Assembly: GCA_965656185.1 (NCBI GenBank)
Contig: CBFHJH010000012.1
Coordinates: forward strand, 9,971 to 73,970
Direction: 5' to 3'
DNA: 64,000 bases
Source of the DNA: Croceimicrobium sp965656185
GTDB taxonomy: Bacteria > Bacteroidota > Bacteroidia > Flavobacteriales > Schleiferiaceae
Made by a program: the position numbers and the translations under genes. Below the pieces are notes generated by a model. The model did no database searches, was not told the DNA's origin, and saw nothing but the letters and a program-made list of their open reading frames with translations. This document shows, one piece after another, positions 8,973 to 17,397 of this stretch (position 1 is its first letter; each line of letters begins with the position of its first letter).

Positions 8973-9949
8973 AAAAATGGGCCCTTACCATCCTAATCGC
9001 TTTGGCTAGCATGATCGTAGCATCGGTGCTAACCTATGCCACGGTAAATGATACTGAAGACGGGGTTCAAAAACAGAAGTTCAAGGATAATTACAATATT
9101 TACAGCTTACCCATCCCCGAAAAAGTAAGTTTTGCGGGTGAAGACATTCCGCTTACCCAAGCACATGTGCGTGAAAGTTTCGACCGCGAGTTATTGGTCA
9201 ATACCTATTGGCAAAGTCAGACTGTTTTGTTCATTAAACGCTCCGCCCGCCACCTACCGGTTATTGAGGCGATCTTGAAAGAAGAAGGGGTTCCGGCTGA
9301 TTTCAAATACCTCCCCTTGATCGAATCGGGCCTTACCCATGTGGTATCGCCCGCCGGCGCGGTAAGTTATTGGCAGCTAATGGAAGGTACGGCCAAAGAT
9401 TACGGCTTGGAGGTAAATAATGCGGTAGACGAACGTTATCACCTCGAGAAATCTACCCGAGCGGCCTGTGCTTATTTGAAAGAAGCTTATGCCGAATTCG
9501 GCACCTGGACCTTGGCCGCAGCCAGCTATAATATGGGCATTAGTGGTTTGCGCAAGCAATTAGACCGCCAAAGAGGGCAATCTTATTTCGATCTTAATCT
9601 CAACTCCGAAACGGCCCGCTACGTATACCGTCTCCTGGCCATCAAAGAGATCTTGGCCGACCCCGAAGTCTATGGCTTTAAAGTGCGTGAAAAAGATCGT
9701 TACCAACCGATTCCAACCTTTAGCTTAAAGATAGACACTGCGGTAAGCCACGTGGCTTCCATAACCGAAAAATACGGCATCAATTATCGCATTCTTAAAT
9801 TTCATAATCCTTGGCTGCGCATGGAATACTTGCCGGCTACCGCAGGGAAGACCTATGAAATCAAGATTCCCCAGGAAAACTACCGTGAATTTGAGGATAA
9901 TGCTAGTGCGGCCGACAGCAGCGCTAAACCCCTAGTACCGCAAAAATAA
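8969..9949 (+). CDS. Membrane-anchored or secreted lytic transglycosylase (SLT domain, MltD-like)
   Basis: A 326-residue protein starting at the ATG that overlaps the rfbC stop. The same frame is open further upstream, but MKKWALTILIALASMIVASVLTYA is an obvious signal or anchor segment. An SLT domain spans about residues 95-245: LPLIESGLTHVVSPAGAVSYWQLM with catalytic Glu119, and AAASYNMG. It would cleave peptidoglycan glycan strands to 1,6-anhydro-MurNAc products in the periplasm. The C-terminal region (about 255-310) includes YGINYRILKFHNPWL and a peptide-binding-like stretch, as in MltD relatives. Confidence 0.85.
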   Translation: MKKWALTILIALASMIVASVLTYATVNDTEDGVQKQKFKDNYNIYSLPIPEKVSFAGEDIPLTQAHVRESFDRELLVNTYWQSQTVLFIKRSARHLPVIEAILKEEGVPADFKYLPLIESGLTHVVSPAGAVSYWQLMEGTAKDYGLEVNNAVDERYHLEKSTRAACAYLKEAYAEFGTWTLAAASYNMGISGLRKQLDRQRGQSYFDLNLNSETARYVYRLLAIKEILADPEVYGFKVREKDRYQPIPTFSLKIDTAVSHVASITEKYGINYRILKFHNPWLRMEYLPATAGKTYEIKIPQENYREFEDNASAADSSAKPLVPQK

Positions 9950-9954
9950 TTACG

Positions 9955-10233
9955 ATGGAAGCTCCTAAACTACCAAGTTTCATACGTCAAAATAAGCACA
10001 AGACCTTCGAGTTTAAACCGCGTTATTACAATGAACGCAAAGAACGCATTGAAGAATTGCGCAAGAAGTATGGTAAGGCCGATCCTCAGGAGCGTAAGGG
10101 AGGCGAACACCTACGTGGTGAACTTTCCGACCGCTGGCGCGAGAATCGTCAGACCAAGGTGAACTCTAGTAACCGCACCCTCTTACTCATCGTGGTAGCA
10201 CTATTAGCCCTAACCTATCTTTTAATACGATAA
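9955..10233 (+). CDS. Small conserved tail-anchored membrane protein of unknown function
   Basis: A 92-residue protein with a basic soluble region rich in Lys, Arg and Glu (FEFKPRYYNERKERIEELRKKYG) and a single C-terminal membrane helix (about residues 73-91, LLLIVVALLALTYLLIR). It lies 5 bases after the transglycosylase and 1 base before mutL, so it is probably in their operon. The pattern is familiar from short proteins found next to mutL in other Flavobacteriia, but I know of no assigned function. Confidence 0.75.
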   Translation: MEAPKLPSFIRQNKHKTFEFKPRYYNERKERIEELRKKYGKADPQERKGGEHLRGELSDRWRENRQTKVNSSNRTLLLIVVALLALTYLLIR

Positions 10234-10234
10234 T

Positions 10235-12073
10235 ATGGCCGATATCATCAGGCTTCTGCCCGATAATGTAGCCAACCAGATCGCCGCCGGTGAAGTAGTG
10301 CAAAGGCCTGCTTCGGTGGTGAAGGAACTACTGGAAAATAGTGTCGACGCCGGCGCAAGCGAAATTCAACTGATCGTTCAGGAAAGTGGTAAAAACTTGA
10401 TCCAGGTGAGCGATAATGGCAAAGGGATGTCGGAGACCGATGCCCGCATGGCCTTTGAAAGGCACGCCACCTCTAAGATCCAAAAGGCGGAAGATATCTT
10501 TGGCATTATGACCAAGGGGTTTCGCGGTGAAGCCTTGGCCTCCATTGCCGCGGTCTCCAAATTACAAATGCGCACCCGTACCGCCGAAAACGAATTGGGT
10601 ACCGAGCTTAAGATCGCTGCCAATGAGGTAGAATCGCAGGACTTTTGCAATTGCCCCCAAGGCACGAGCATAAGTGTGCGCTCCTTATTTTACAATATCC
10701 CCGCACGACGTAATTTCTTAAAATCCAATCAGGTCGAATTACGTCATATCATCGACGAATTCGAGCGGGTGGCCATGGCTCATCCCGATGTGAGCTTTCG
10801 CTTCGAGCATAATAGTAGCGAGCTGTTTCACCTGCCAGCCTCCAGTCTGCGCCAGCGAATCGTAAATATCTTCGGCAAGAAATACAATGAGAAATTGGTG
10901 CCGGTAGAAGAAGAAACCGACATCGTGCGCATTCAAGGTTTTGTAGGTAAACCTGAATTTGCCAAAAAGACCCGCGGCGAGCAGTTTTTCTTTGTCAATT
11001 TCCGCTACATCCGCAATGGCTATTTGCATAAGGCGGTGCAAAAGGCTTTCGAGGGACTCTTGCTCGACGATAGCCATCCTAGCTACTTTCTCTACCTAGA
11101 GATCGATCCGGCCCGCATCGACGTGAATATTCACCCCACCAAGACCGAGATCAAATTTGAAGATGAGCGGGCTATCCACAGCCTGATTCGCACCTCGGTA
11201 AAACATTCCTTAGGCCAATACAATATTGCCCCCAGCCTCGATTTCGATCATGATCCTAGCTTTAGTCCACCGCCGCCGCAAGGTAGAACGGTTGAGGCAC
11301 CAGGCGTTTACATCGACCCAAGTTTTAATCCCTTTGATAAAAAGGAAAAGCCCCAAAAGGGTAGCTCCTCCGCCGCTGGCAACTGGCAAGCAGCGCATCC
11401 AAAATCGGCCGAAAGCCGCGAATGGGAATCCTTGCTTAACCAAATTCCGGAATTACCCGATCAGGATACCCATCGGCCAACTGAGCTCTTAGATCCAGAA
11501 AGTCCTGCGGTAAAGCAGAGTTATTTGCAAATCGGCAGAAAATACCTCCTCAAAACCCATGGCGAAGGTCTAATGCTGATCCACCAAGGACGAGCGCACC
11601 AAAGGATCCTCTTCGAAAAGATCCTCGATTCGCTGCAAAACCAACAAGTAGCCAGTCAGCAATTACTCTTCCCTCAACAAATTGGCTTTAGTCCTTCCGA
11701 TTATAGCCTTATGACCGAGCTCTTGGGCCCCCTGCGGGAAATGGGCTTCGATCTCGACGAATTCGGACAAAATGAACTGATCGTCCACGGCGTGCCCCTT
11801 TACCTCGAAGACCAGGCTTTGGCCGAACTCTTCCAGCAAATACTGGAGAGCAGCAAGGATTTTAATCCGAGCTCTAAAGGCGACCTAAGCGAAAAAATGG
11901 CAAAGAGTATGGCCAAATTGGCGGCTTTAAAGGTAGGAACGGTTCTTGAACAGGAAGCGATGGCGCATCTGGTCGACGAACTTTTTGCCTGTAGTGCACC
12001 TTATCACAGCCCCGATGGTAAGCCAACCATTATAAATCTCGCCCTTGGCGATCTAGATAAAACATTTAGTTAA
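10235..12073 (+). CDS. mutL: DNA mismatch repair protein MutL (endonuclease motifs degenerate)
   Basis: A 612-residue protein. The N-terminal GHKL ATPase (about residues 1-330) carries ENSVDAGA, DNGKGM and GFRGEALASI. A low-complexity linker (about 340-430) and a C-terminal dimerisation domain follow. MutL couples MutS mismatch recognition to strand processing. In species lacking MutH the C-terminal domain usually carries the DQHAx2Ex4E nuclease motif. The corresponding position here reads HQGRAHQRILFE (from His450), and the late CPHGRPT-type motif reads SPDGKPT (592-598). The metal-binding residues are therefore not conserved. The stop overlaps the start of the first rhomboid gene by one base. 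Confidence 0.94.
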   Translation: MADIIRLLPDNVANQIAAGEVVQRPASVVKELLENSVDAGASEIQLIVQESGKNLIQVSDNGKGMSETDARMAFERHATSKIQKAEDIFGIMTKGFRGEALASIAAVSKLQMRTRTAENELGTELKIAANEVESQDFCNCPQGTSISVRSLFYNIPARRNFLKSNQVELRHIIDEFERVAMAHPDVSFRFEHNSSELFHLPASSLRQRIVNIFGKKYNEKLVPVEEETDIVRIQGFVGKPEFAKKTRGEQFFFVNFRYIRNGYLHKAVQKAFEGLLLDDSHPSYFLYLEIDPARIDVNIHPTKTEIKFEDERAIHSLIRTSVKHSLGQYNIAPSLDFDHDPSFSPPPPQGRTVEAPGVYIDPSFNPFDKKEKPQKGSSSAAGNWQAAHPKSAESREWESLLNQIPELPDQDTHRPTELLDPESPAVKQSYLQIGRKYLLKTHGEGLMLIHQGRAHQRILFEKILDSLQNQQVASQQLLFPQQIGFSPSDYSLMTELLGPLREMGFDLDEFGQNELIVHGVPLYLEDQALAELFQQILESSKDFNPSSKGDLSEKMAKSMAKLAALKVGTVLEQEAMAHLVDELFACSAPYHSPDGKPTIINLALGDLDKTFS

Positions 12074-12804
12074 TGTTACGATTCAAACTTCTACCGGATG
12101 TCATCAAGAACCTCTTGATCATTAATGGTCTGTTCTTTTTGGCATCCCTTTCCCTAGGCAGCGTTTTTGGCTTAAACCTCAATGCGCTTCTGGGTTTATA
12201 CCTGCCGCCATCCGAATCCTTTGAGCCCTATCAATTGGTTACGCATATGTTTATGCACGGCGGACTGAGCCACATCTTCTTCAATATGTTCGCCTTGTGG
12301 ATGTTTGGTTATTCTCTAGAGAACATCTGGGGAGCGAAGAAATTCCTTATATATTACCTCGTAACCGGCTTTGGGGCCGCTTTACTACACCTCGGTGTTC
12401 AGTATTGGGAGTTTCAGGCCCTAGCCAGTCAAATGAGCAGTGCCGATCTGCAAATGTTGATCGACGAAGGAGGCCAAATCCTGCGCAGCGGTCGCAATTA
12501 CAGCGACCCGATTCTCGGCAAGGCCAATGCCATTCTAAACACCCCTACCGTTGGGGCATCGGGTGCCGTTTTTGGGGTACTTTTAGCCTTCGGTATGCTA
12601 TTTCCTAACCAACGTATTTACCTCTATTTTGCCTTTCCGATCAAAGCGAAATACTTCGTGGCGGCCTACGGTGCCCTAGAATTGATCAATGGCTTGGCCA
12701 ATGACCCAGGTTCCAATATTGCGCATTTTGCCCACCTTGGCGGAATGCTCTTTGGATTCTTACTTTTGAAGTATTGGAAAAACAATAGCGGCACTTACTA
12801 CTAA
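12073..12804 (+). CDS. Rhomboid family intramembrane serine protease (first of two)
   Basis: A 243-residue polytopic membrane protein with six or so hydrophobic segments. Rhomboid hallmarks are present: MFMHGGLSHIFFNM in the second segment, the catalytic serine in GASGAVFG (Ser163) and the catalytic histidine in FAHLGGMLFG (His221). It would cleave single-pass membrane proteins within the bilayer; its substrates cannot be read from the sequence. It is translationally coupled to mutL and to the next rhomboid by one-base overlaps. The mutL-rhomboid-rhomboid-EEP order suggests one operon. Confidence 0.9.
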   Translation: MLRFKLLPDVIKNLLIINGLFFLASLSLGSVFGLNLNALLGLYLPPSESFEPYQLVTHMFMHGGLSHIFFNMFALWMFGYSLENIWGAKKFLIYYLVTGFGAALLHLGVQYWEFQALASQMSSADLQMLIDEGGQILRSGRNYSDPILGKANAILNTPTVGASGAVFGVLLAFGMLFPNQRIYLYFAFPIKAKYFVAAYGALELINGLANDPGSNIAHFAHLGGMLFGFLLLKYWKNNSGTYY

Positions 12805-13700
12805 TGAGTAGAATAATCGAGGATATTAAACTGCAGTTTAAAATGGGAGGCTCCCTCAACCAATTGATCATGATCAATTTAGGGGTTTATGTCTTCTTTC
12901 TTGTATTGCGCATTGTTTCCTTCCTCTTCCAGAGCGACATCGCTGGGTTTTTCATTGATTTTACCGCCCTGCCCTCTTCCCTGCTCAAATTAGCCACGCG
13001 CCCCTGGACCATTATTAGCTATATGTTCCTGCACGAAGGCTTTTTTCACATCCTCTTTAATATGCTGTGGCTCTTTTTCGGCGGACAGTTATTCTTACAG
13101 TACTTCGGTGGGCGCAGGCTGATCAGTACTTACCTAATGGGGGGAATTTTAGGCGGTTTGCTCTACGTACTCTCCTACAATGTTTTCCCCGCTTTTAGCG
13201 ATGTAGTGGCTTTTAGCAATAATCGCGGAGCCTCGGCTGGTGTGATGGCCATCATATTCGCTATAGCTACTTATAATCCCCGTTTTCCGGTTCGTCTCTT
13301 TTTTATGATTACCGTACCCCTTTGGGGCATTGCGCTGTTTGCACTCTTTACCGATCTGATTGCTTTAGGCGATGGCAGTAATGCCGGTGGTAGAATCGCG
13401 CATCTTGGGGGCGCCTTATTTGGTTTCCTAATGGCCCGCGCTTACAAAGAGGGTCGCGATCTAACTGAAGGCTTTTCCGCCCTATTGGATCGCCTGGCCA
13501 ACCTCAATTTCTCGCGAGGACCTAAGCTGAAAAAGGTATACAGCAATAAAGGTGGTGGCAGCAAGTCAAGCGCCAAAGTACAGCGCAGCAATAACGATGA
13601 GGAGAAACTCAATAAGATCCTCGACAAGATCTCGCGTTCCGGTTACGATAGTCTAAGCAAGGACGAAAAAGACCACCTCTTTAAATTTGGTAAGGATTAA
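12804..13700 (+). CDS. Rhomboid family protease (second) with C-terminal DUF6576-like tail
   Basis: A 298-residue paralogue of the preceding protein. It keeps MFLHEGFFHILFNM, a catalytic-type serine in GASAGVMAI (Ser144; the usual GxSG reads GASA) and His200 in IAHLGGALFGF. The last 90 residues form a soluble basic region ending in a helix pair (LNKILDKISRSGYDSLSKDEKDHLFKFGKD), which resembles the DUF6576 tail fused to many Bacteroidota rhomboids. It overlaps both neighbours by one base. Protease activity is inferred from the retained Ser and His. Confidence 0.88.
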   Translation: MSRIIEDIKLQFKMGGSLNQLIMINLGVYVFFLVLRIVSFLFQSDIAGFFIDFTALPSSLLKLATRPWTIISYMFLHEGFFHILFNMLWLFFGGQLFLQYFGGRRLISTYLMGGILGGLLYVLSYNVFPAFSDVVAFSNNRGASAGVMAIIFAIATYNPRFPVRLFFMITVPLWGIALFALFTDLIALGDGSNAGGRIAHLGGALFGFLMARAYKEGRDLTEGFSALLDRLANLNFSRGPKLKKVYSNKGGGSKSSAKVQRSNNDEEKLNKILDKISRSGYDSLSKDEKDHLFKFGKD

Positions 13701-14779
13701 TGGCCCGGCGTAAATCGATAGTGGATGGGATCCTTTACGTGATCAATACCATTCTCGCCTTTGCCCTAATGTGTTCCTATCTCAGTCAGTTTGTAGACCC
13801 ACGTTACTTTTCTTGGTTCTCTTTCTTGGGTTTGGCCTATCCCTACCTGCTTTTAGCCAATTTGATCTTTGCCATATGGTGGGCCTTACGCTTAAAGCTG
13901 AAGATCATTTTACCCATCGTGGCCATTGCCTTGGGTTACCAACAGATCCCCACCCTATACCAATTAGGCGGAAACAATCAAGTAATTGCTCCGGGCGAAG
14001 AACTGAAGGTGATGACCTTTAATGTACGCATGTTCAATGTTTTCAATTGGCTGGAGGCCGATGATATTCCCCAAGGCATTGAAAACCTCATCACTAAGGA
14101 AGATCCCGATGTATTGCTCATCCAAGAATACCATTACCTAGAGCCACGCATCGAAATTAATTTCCCCTACGCCTACCACGAATTTCCCGCTCGTAAAGGA
14201 GGGACCGGGCAGATCATTTATAGTAAATACCCCATCATTAACAAAGGTTTTGTAGAATACCCTAAACCTGAAGGAGTAGAGCGTAATGGGGCTGCCCTCT
14301 TTAGCGATATTCAGTGGAATGAAAAGGTAATTCGCGTGGTAAATGTGCATTTGGCATCGGTAGGCCTGCAAGATGAGGACTATCAAAATCTCGCTAGTTT
14401 AAACGATAAGAATACCATGGAGCTGAAACGCGATCTCACAAAGATCGGCGGCGACCTTAAACGGGCCTTTATCAAAAGATCCTACCAAACCGAAGCCTTG
14501 GATAGTCTGATCAAAGCCAGCGATATGCCCATTTTACTGGCAGGCGACTTCAACGACCCACCCACGAGCTACACCTATAAAAGCTTAAGGACCGAGCTTG
14601 ACGATAGTTTTCTTGCTGCCGGCGATGGTTTAGAGCGAACCTATAATCGTGGCCCTCTGCCTTTGCGTATCGACTATATTCTCTACCCCGGCCAAAAAAT
14701 GCGTTGTGTAGACTATAAAGTGCCCAAGGAATTATTGAGCGACCATTATCCGGTGATCGCAAAATTCGCTTTTCGCTAA
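13700..14779 (+). CDS. Endonuclease/exonuclease/phosphatase (EEP) family membrane protein
   Basis: A 359-residue protein with three hydrophobic segments in the first 90 residues, then an EEP-fold domain (about 105-359). Metal and catalytic motifs are visible: MTFNVRMFN, DVLLIQEYH, VVNVHLAS, LAGDFNDPPTS and SDHYPVIAKF. The family hydrolyses phosphodiester or phosphomonoester bonds in nucleic acids, lipids or inositol phosphates. With the domain after the membrane segments, an envelope substrate is possible, but the actual one is unknown. It is the last gene of the run that starts at rfbC. Confidence 0.85.
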   Translation: MARRKSIVDGILYVINTILAFALMCSYLSQFVDPRYFSWFSFLGLAYPYLLLANLIFAIWWALRLKLKIILPIVAIALGYQQIPTLYQLGGNNQVIAPGEELKVMTFNVRMFNVFNWLEADDIPQGIENLITKEDPDVLLIQEYHYLEPRIEINFPYAYHEFPARKGGTGQIIYSKYPIINKGFVEYPKPEGVERNGAALFSDIQWNEKVIRVVNVHLASVGLQDEDYQNLASLNDKNTMELKRDLTKIGGDLKRAFIKRSYQTEALDSLIKASDMPILLAGDFNDPPTSYTYKSLRTELDDSFLAAGDGLERTYNRGPLPLRIDYILYPGQKMRCVDYKVPKELLSDHYPVIAKFAFR

Positions 14780-14780
14780 A

Positions 14781-14797
14781 TTGGAACGATATTCGCT
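14781..14797 (+). promoter_or_regulatory. Weak sigma-54-like -24/-12 element
   Basis: TTGGAACGATATTCGCT has GG and GC separated by exactly 10 bases, as in the sigma-54 consensus TGGCACG-N4-TTGC, with two departures (C to A, T to C). It would start transcription about 13 bases before the ATG at 14821. A chance match is quite possible. Confidence 0.22.
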
Positions 14798-14820
14798 ACA
14801 GCTAAATAAATAGCTTTTCG

Positions 14821-15879
14821 ATGCGCAAATACTTCTTCATCCTTCTCCTAGGCCCCTGCCTAAGTTGGTCGCAATCTAAGGACCAAGGTCTATTTATGGA
14901 GATCTGGGAGCAATGCCCGCAGTGGATGGAGGACAATTTACCGCAACTAAAAAAGGATTTTAAGTCGCAGGATAGCCTCGAATACTATCTCGAATTATGG
15001 GAACTTTATTGCGAACCCAATTTGGCCAGCATCCGTCAGCGTATCTTAGGCGACCTGCAATTTAAAGGAGCTTTAGACAGCACCGACCTCTCTAAGTTTT
15101 ACCGAGCCCAAAGTGAGTTCCTAAAATACCTTTCCCAACAAAGAGACCCTTATCTGGAGCATTGGGCATTCTCAAGACAAAAGGCCTTAAGCTTATTAGA
15201 GCAAAAGGATTGGCCCCAACGAGAAGCGGCGGTATTGCAACTTATCGCAGCCAAGAATTATCAGGCTGCCCTCGACTTGCACTACCAAAAGAAGACCAAA
15301 GATCTATCCGATTTTGAAAAATCCAGAGAAGATCTGGAGACAAACAATAGCGAGATCGTTAATTTCGGTTTAGGTTACAACTACCTGATGTTCAATCAGA
15401 AATTATTAGACGAGCTTGGTGCTGGTCACGGACTTTGGTTGGGAGTCGACTTTGAGTATGAACGAAATCTCGCTTCCATTGCCTTTGCTTATAATCGCAC
15501 CGAGAAACGTTCCTATCTGCGAATTCTAGGGGATGAATCGGTAGAGAACACCGACCTGGAAAACTTCTTACAGTTAGATTTTAATTATGGACGGGCTCTT
15601 TTTTCCGGTCGTCGCCATAAAATGCACATCATGGTAGGTGCCGGTCTAGGCTCCTTTACCACTGACCTATATTACCGCAACGTAGACGATGAAAGAGTGG
15701 CGGTGAGCATTACCTCCTATCACTTTAAAGTAGGCCTAAATTACCAGTGGCGGATTTATGGCAGTAGACATATCGGTTTGCGAAGCCTTCTTAGCATGAG
15801 TAATTTTAACAGCGATGAAGACCTACGCGGCGATCTTCAAGGACAAGTGCTTAGCACCACGCTCTACTATCGTTTCTAA
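14821..15879 (+). CDS. Predicted outer-membrane beta-barrel protein of unknown function
   Basis: A 352-residue protein with a signal peptide (residues 1-18, ending SWS-Q). The N-terminal part (about 20-170) is helical, with acidic and aromatic residues, and may be periplasmic. From about residue 180 the sequence alternates hydrophobic and polar residues in strands such as GLWLGVDFEYERNLASIAFAY, and it ends in LYYRF. A terminal phenylalanine of this kind is a typical outer-membrane barrel signature. I do not recognise a family. It is separated from the EEP gene by 41 bases and ends at a terminator shared with the convergent peroxiredoxin gene. Confidence 0.65.
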   Translation: MRKYFFILLLGPCLSWSQSKDQGLFMEIWEQCPQWMEDNLPQLKKDFKSQDSLEYYLELWELYCEPNLASIRQRILGDLQFKGALDSTDLSKFYRAQSEFLKYLSQQRDPYLEHWAFSRQKALSLLEQKDWPQREAAVLQLIAAKNYQAALDLHYQKKTKDLSDFEKSREDLETNNSEIVNFGLGYNYLMFNQKLLDELGAGHGLWLGVDFEYERNLASIAFAYNRTEKRSYLRILGDESVENTDLENFLQLDFNYGRALFSGRRHKMHIMVGAGLGSFTTDLYYRNVDDERVAVSITSYHFKVGLNYQWRIYGSRHIGLRSLLSMSNFNSDEDLRGDLQGQVLSTTLYYRF

Positions 15880-15881
15880 AT

Positions 15882-15912
15882 AAAAAAAGCCACCCCGAAA
15901 GGTGGCTTATCA
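15882..15912 (-). terminator. Rho-independent terminator between barrel protein and peroxiredoxin
   Basis: The stem AAGCCACC (15887-15894) pairs with GGTGGCTT (15901-15908) around a six-base loop. On the minus strand it is followed by a run of T, so it mainly terminates the peroxiredoxin transcript. It also sits directly after the plus-strand stop and may act in both directions. Confidence 0.8.
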
Positions 15913-15931
15913 TTATCTATAAGAAGAATGC

Positions 15932-16561
15932 TTAGTTCTTGCTTAGGTAATCGGCAACCCCCTCGTGGGTGTCTTTCATACCTTCTTTTCCTTCGTCCCA
16001 GTTTGCTGGACAAACTTCACCTTTCTCTTCAAAGAATTGTAAAGCTTTTACCATACGCATAGCTTCATCTACGCTACGACCTAATGGCATATCGTTTACT
16101 ACTTGGTGACGAACTACTCCTTCTTGATCGATCAAGAATAGGCCACGGTAAGCTACTAACTCCCCGTCTGCTTGTAACTGATCGTTCTCATCGTAAAAGA
16201 AGTTTCCAGCTAATACGTCGTAGTTGGTAGAAATGGTCTTATTGGTATCGGCTACTACCGGATATGTAATACCCTGAATACCACCCTGGTCTTTGGTTAG
16301 TTGTAACCAACCCCAGTGCGACTGCTCAGTGTCGGTAGATACAGCTACAACCTCAACGCCCAATTTTTTAAAGTCTTCTAAACGTGCTTGGAAAGCGTGT
16401 AATTCTGTTGGACAAACGAAAGTGAAATCTTTAGGGTAAAAGAATAAGATCACATATTTTCCTTTGTACTGATCAAGTGAGAAATCTTCTACGATCTCCT
16501 CACCGTTAATAACTGCTGCTGCAGTAAATGAAGGGGCTTTTTTGCCTACTAGTACTCCCAT
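15932..16561 (-). CDS. Typical 2-Cys peroxiredoxin (AhpC/Tsa family)
   Basis: A 209-residue thioredoxin-fold peroxidase with peroxidatic Cys50 in FTFVCPTE and resolving Cys184 in GEVCPANW. The intervening conserved stretches are VSTDTEQSHWGW and GLFLIDQEGVVRH. It reduces hydrogen peroxide and organic hydroperoxides in the cytoplasm using thioredoxin or an AhpF-like reductase. It is transcribed alone, with its own promoter-like box upstream and a terminator downstream. Codon use looks biased toward common codons, as expected for an abundant protein. Confidence 0.93.
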   Translation of the reverse strand: MGVLVGKKAPSFTAAAVINGEEIVEDFSLDQYKGKYVILFFYPKDFTFVCPTELHAFQARLEDFKKLGVEVVAVSTDTEQSHWGWLQLTKDQGGIQGITYPVVADTNKTISTNYDVLAGNFFYDENDQLQADGELVAYRGLFLIDQEGVVRHQVVNDMPLGRSVDEAMRMVKALQFFEEKGEVCPANWDEGKEGMKDTHEGVADYLSKN

Positions 16562-16623
16562 GATTTTATATTTATTTAGATTTATTATTAAAAGCTATAC
16601 GATTCTATTTTTAATAACTATTG

Positions 16624-16631
16624 CAAATATA
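16624..16631 (-). promoter_or_regulatory. Bacteroidota -7 box for the peroxiredoxin gene
   Basis: The minus strand reads TATATTTG, an exact TAnnTTTG match, 62 bases before the ATG. A TTA 18 bases further upstream is a weak candidate for the -33 box. The resulting leader of roughly 55 bases is AT-rich. Confidence 0.45.
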
Positions 16632-16698
16632 TATCCAGCTTTCCAGACCTAAGCACTTAGTAATTAAATCTTTTCTATGACTCTTCAAGAAAAGAAAT

Positions 16699-17397
16699 CT
16701 AGTGCGAAACCGAGAGCCAAGCCAGCACGAAACCGATCAAGATCACCGCATACTTTAGCATATTGAAGTGATGCGACTTATTATCCTCAAACAAGATAGT
16801 TGTGCTGATATGCAGGAAGATACCGAATACGAAGGCGGTCAATTCTCGGCTGTAGGTACCCAATACGCTCCAAAGCTCTCCTAAGAAAACCCCTAAGGGA
16901 GCCATCAAGGCGAATAATACTAAGATAAATAAACGCTTACTCAGGCTTAATTTCAACTCGCAGAGCATATTGTAAAGGATGATACTTACCGGAACCTTAT
17001 GCACTAAAAGCCCCCACAGTAAAGCATCTTTACTAAGATGGTTATGACTACTGCCCACCGGTATACTCTCCAAAAAAGCGTGCAAGAACAAGCTGATCAA
17101 TACTCCCAAAGGCAAACCCTTGTTTTTAAAGAGCTCTAAATGGCTATGTCCGTGCTCCAGGCCCTTGCTAAAAGCTTCCAAAACCAATTGCACTAAAAAG
17201 CCGGCTACCACCAAGAGACCGTAATGATGGGCATGGGTTTCATATACTTCCGGGAGCAGGTGAAAAACACTGATCCCCAATAAATAGGCGCCGCTAAAAC
17301 TCAAGAGGAAATTGATGGAAATCGCTTTCCACTCCCGCAGTAGCTTCCCTAAAAGGGCGCCAATTAATACCGATGCTAATAGATAAACTGTGATCAT
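16699..17397 (-). CDS. ZIP family metal transporter
   Basis: A 232-residue protein with about eight hydrophobic segments. It has a ZIP-type helix SVFHLLPEVYE, a histidine-rich loop near residues 98-107 (GLEHGHSHLELF), and a second metal-site helix LLVHKVPVSIILY. ZIP proteins carry zinc, iron or manganese into the cytoplasm; the metal cannot be assigned from sequence. Its start overlaps the stop of the methyltransferase gene by 4 bases, so the TauE-methyltransferase-ZIP trio is probably one transcript. Confidence 0.85.
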   Translation of the reverse strand: MITVYLLASVLIGALLGKLLREWKAISINFLLSFSGAYLLGISVFHLLPEVYETHAHHYGLLVVAGFLVQLVLEAFSKGLEHGHSHLELFKNKGLPLGVLISLFLHAFLESIPVGSSHNHLSKDALLWGLLVHKVPVSIILYNMLCELKLSLSKRLFILVLFALMAPLGVFLGELWSVLGTYSRELTAFVFGIFLHISTTILFEDNKSHHFNMLKYAVILIGFVLAWLSVSH

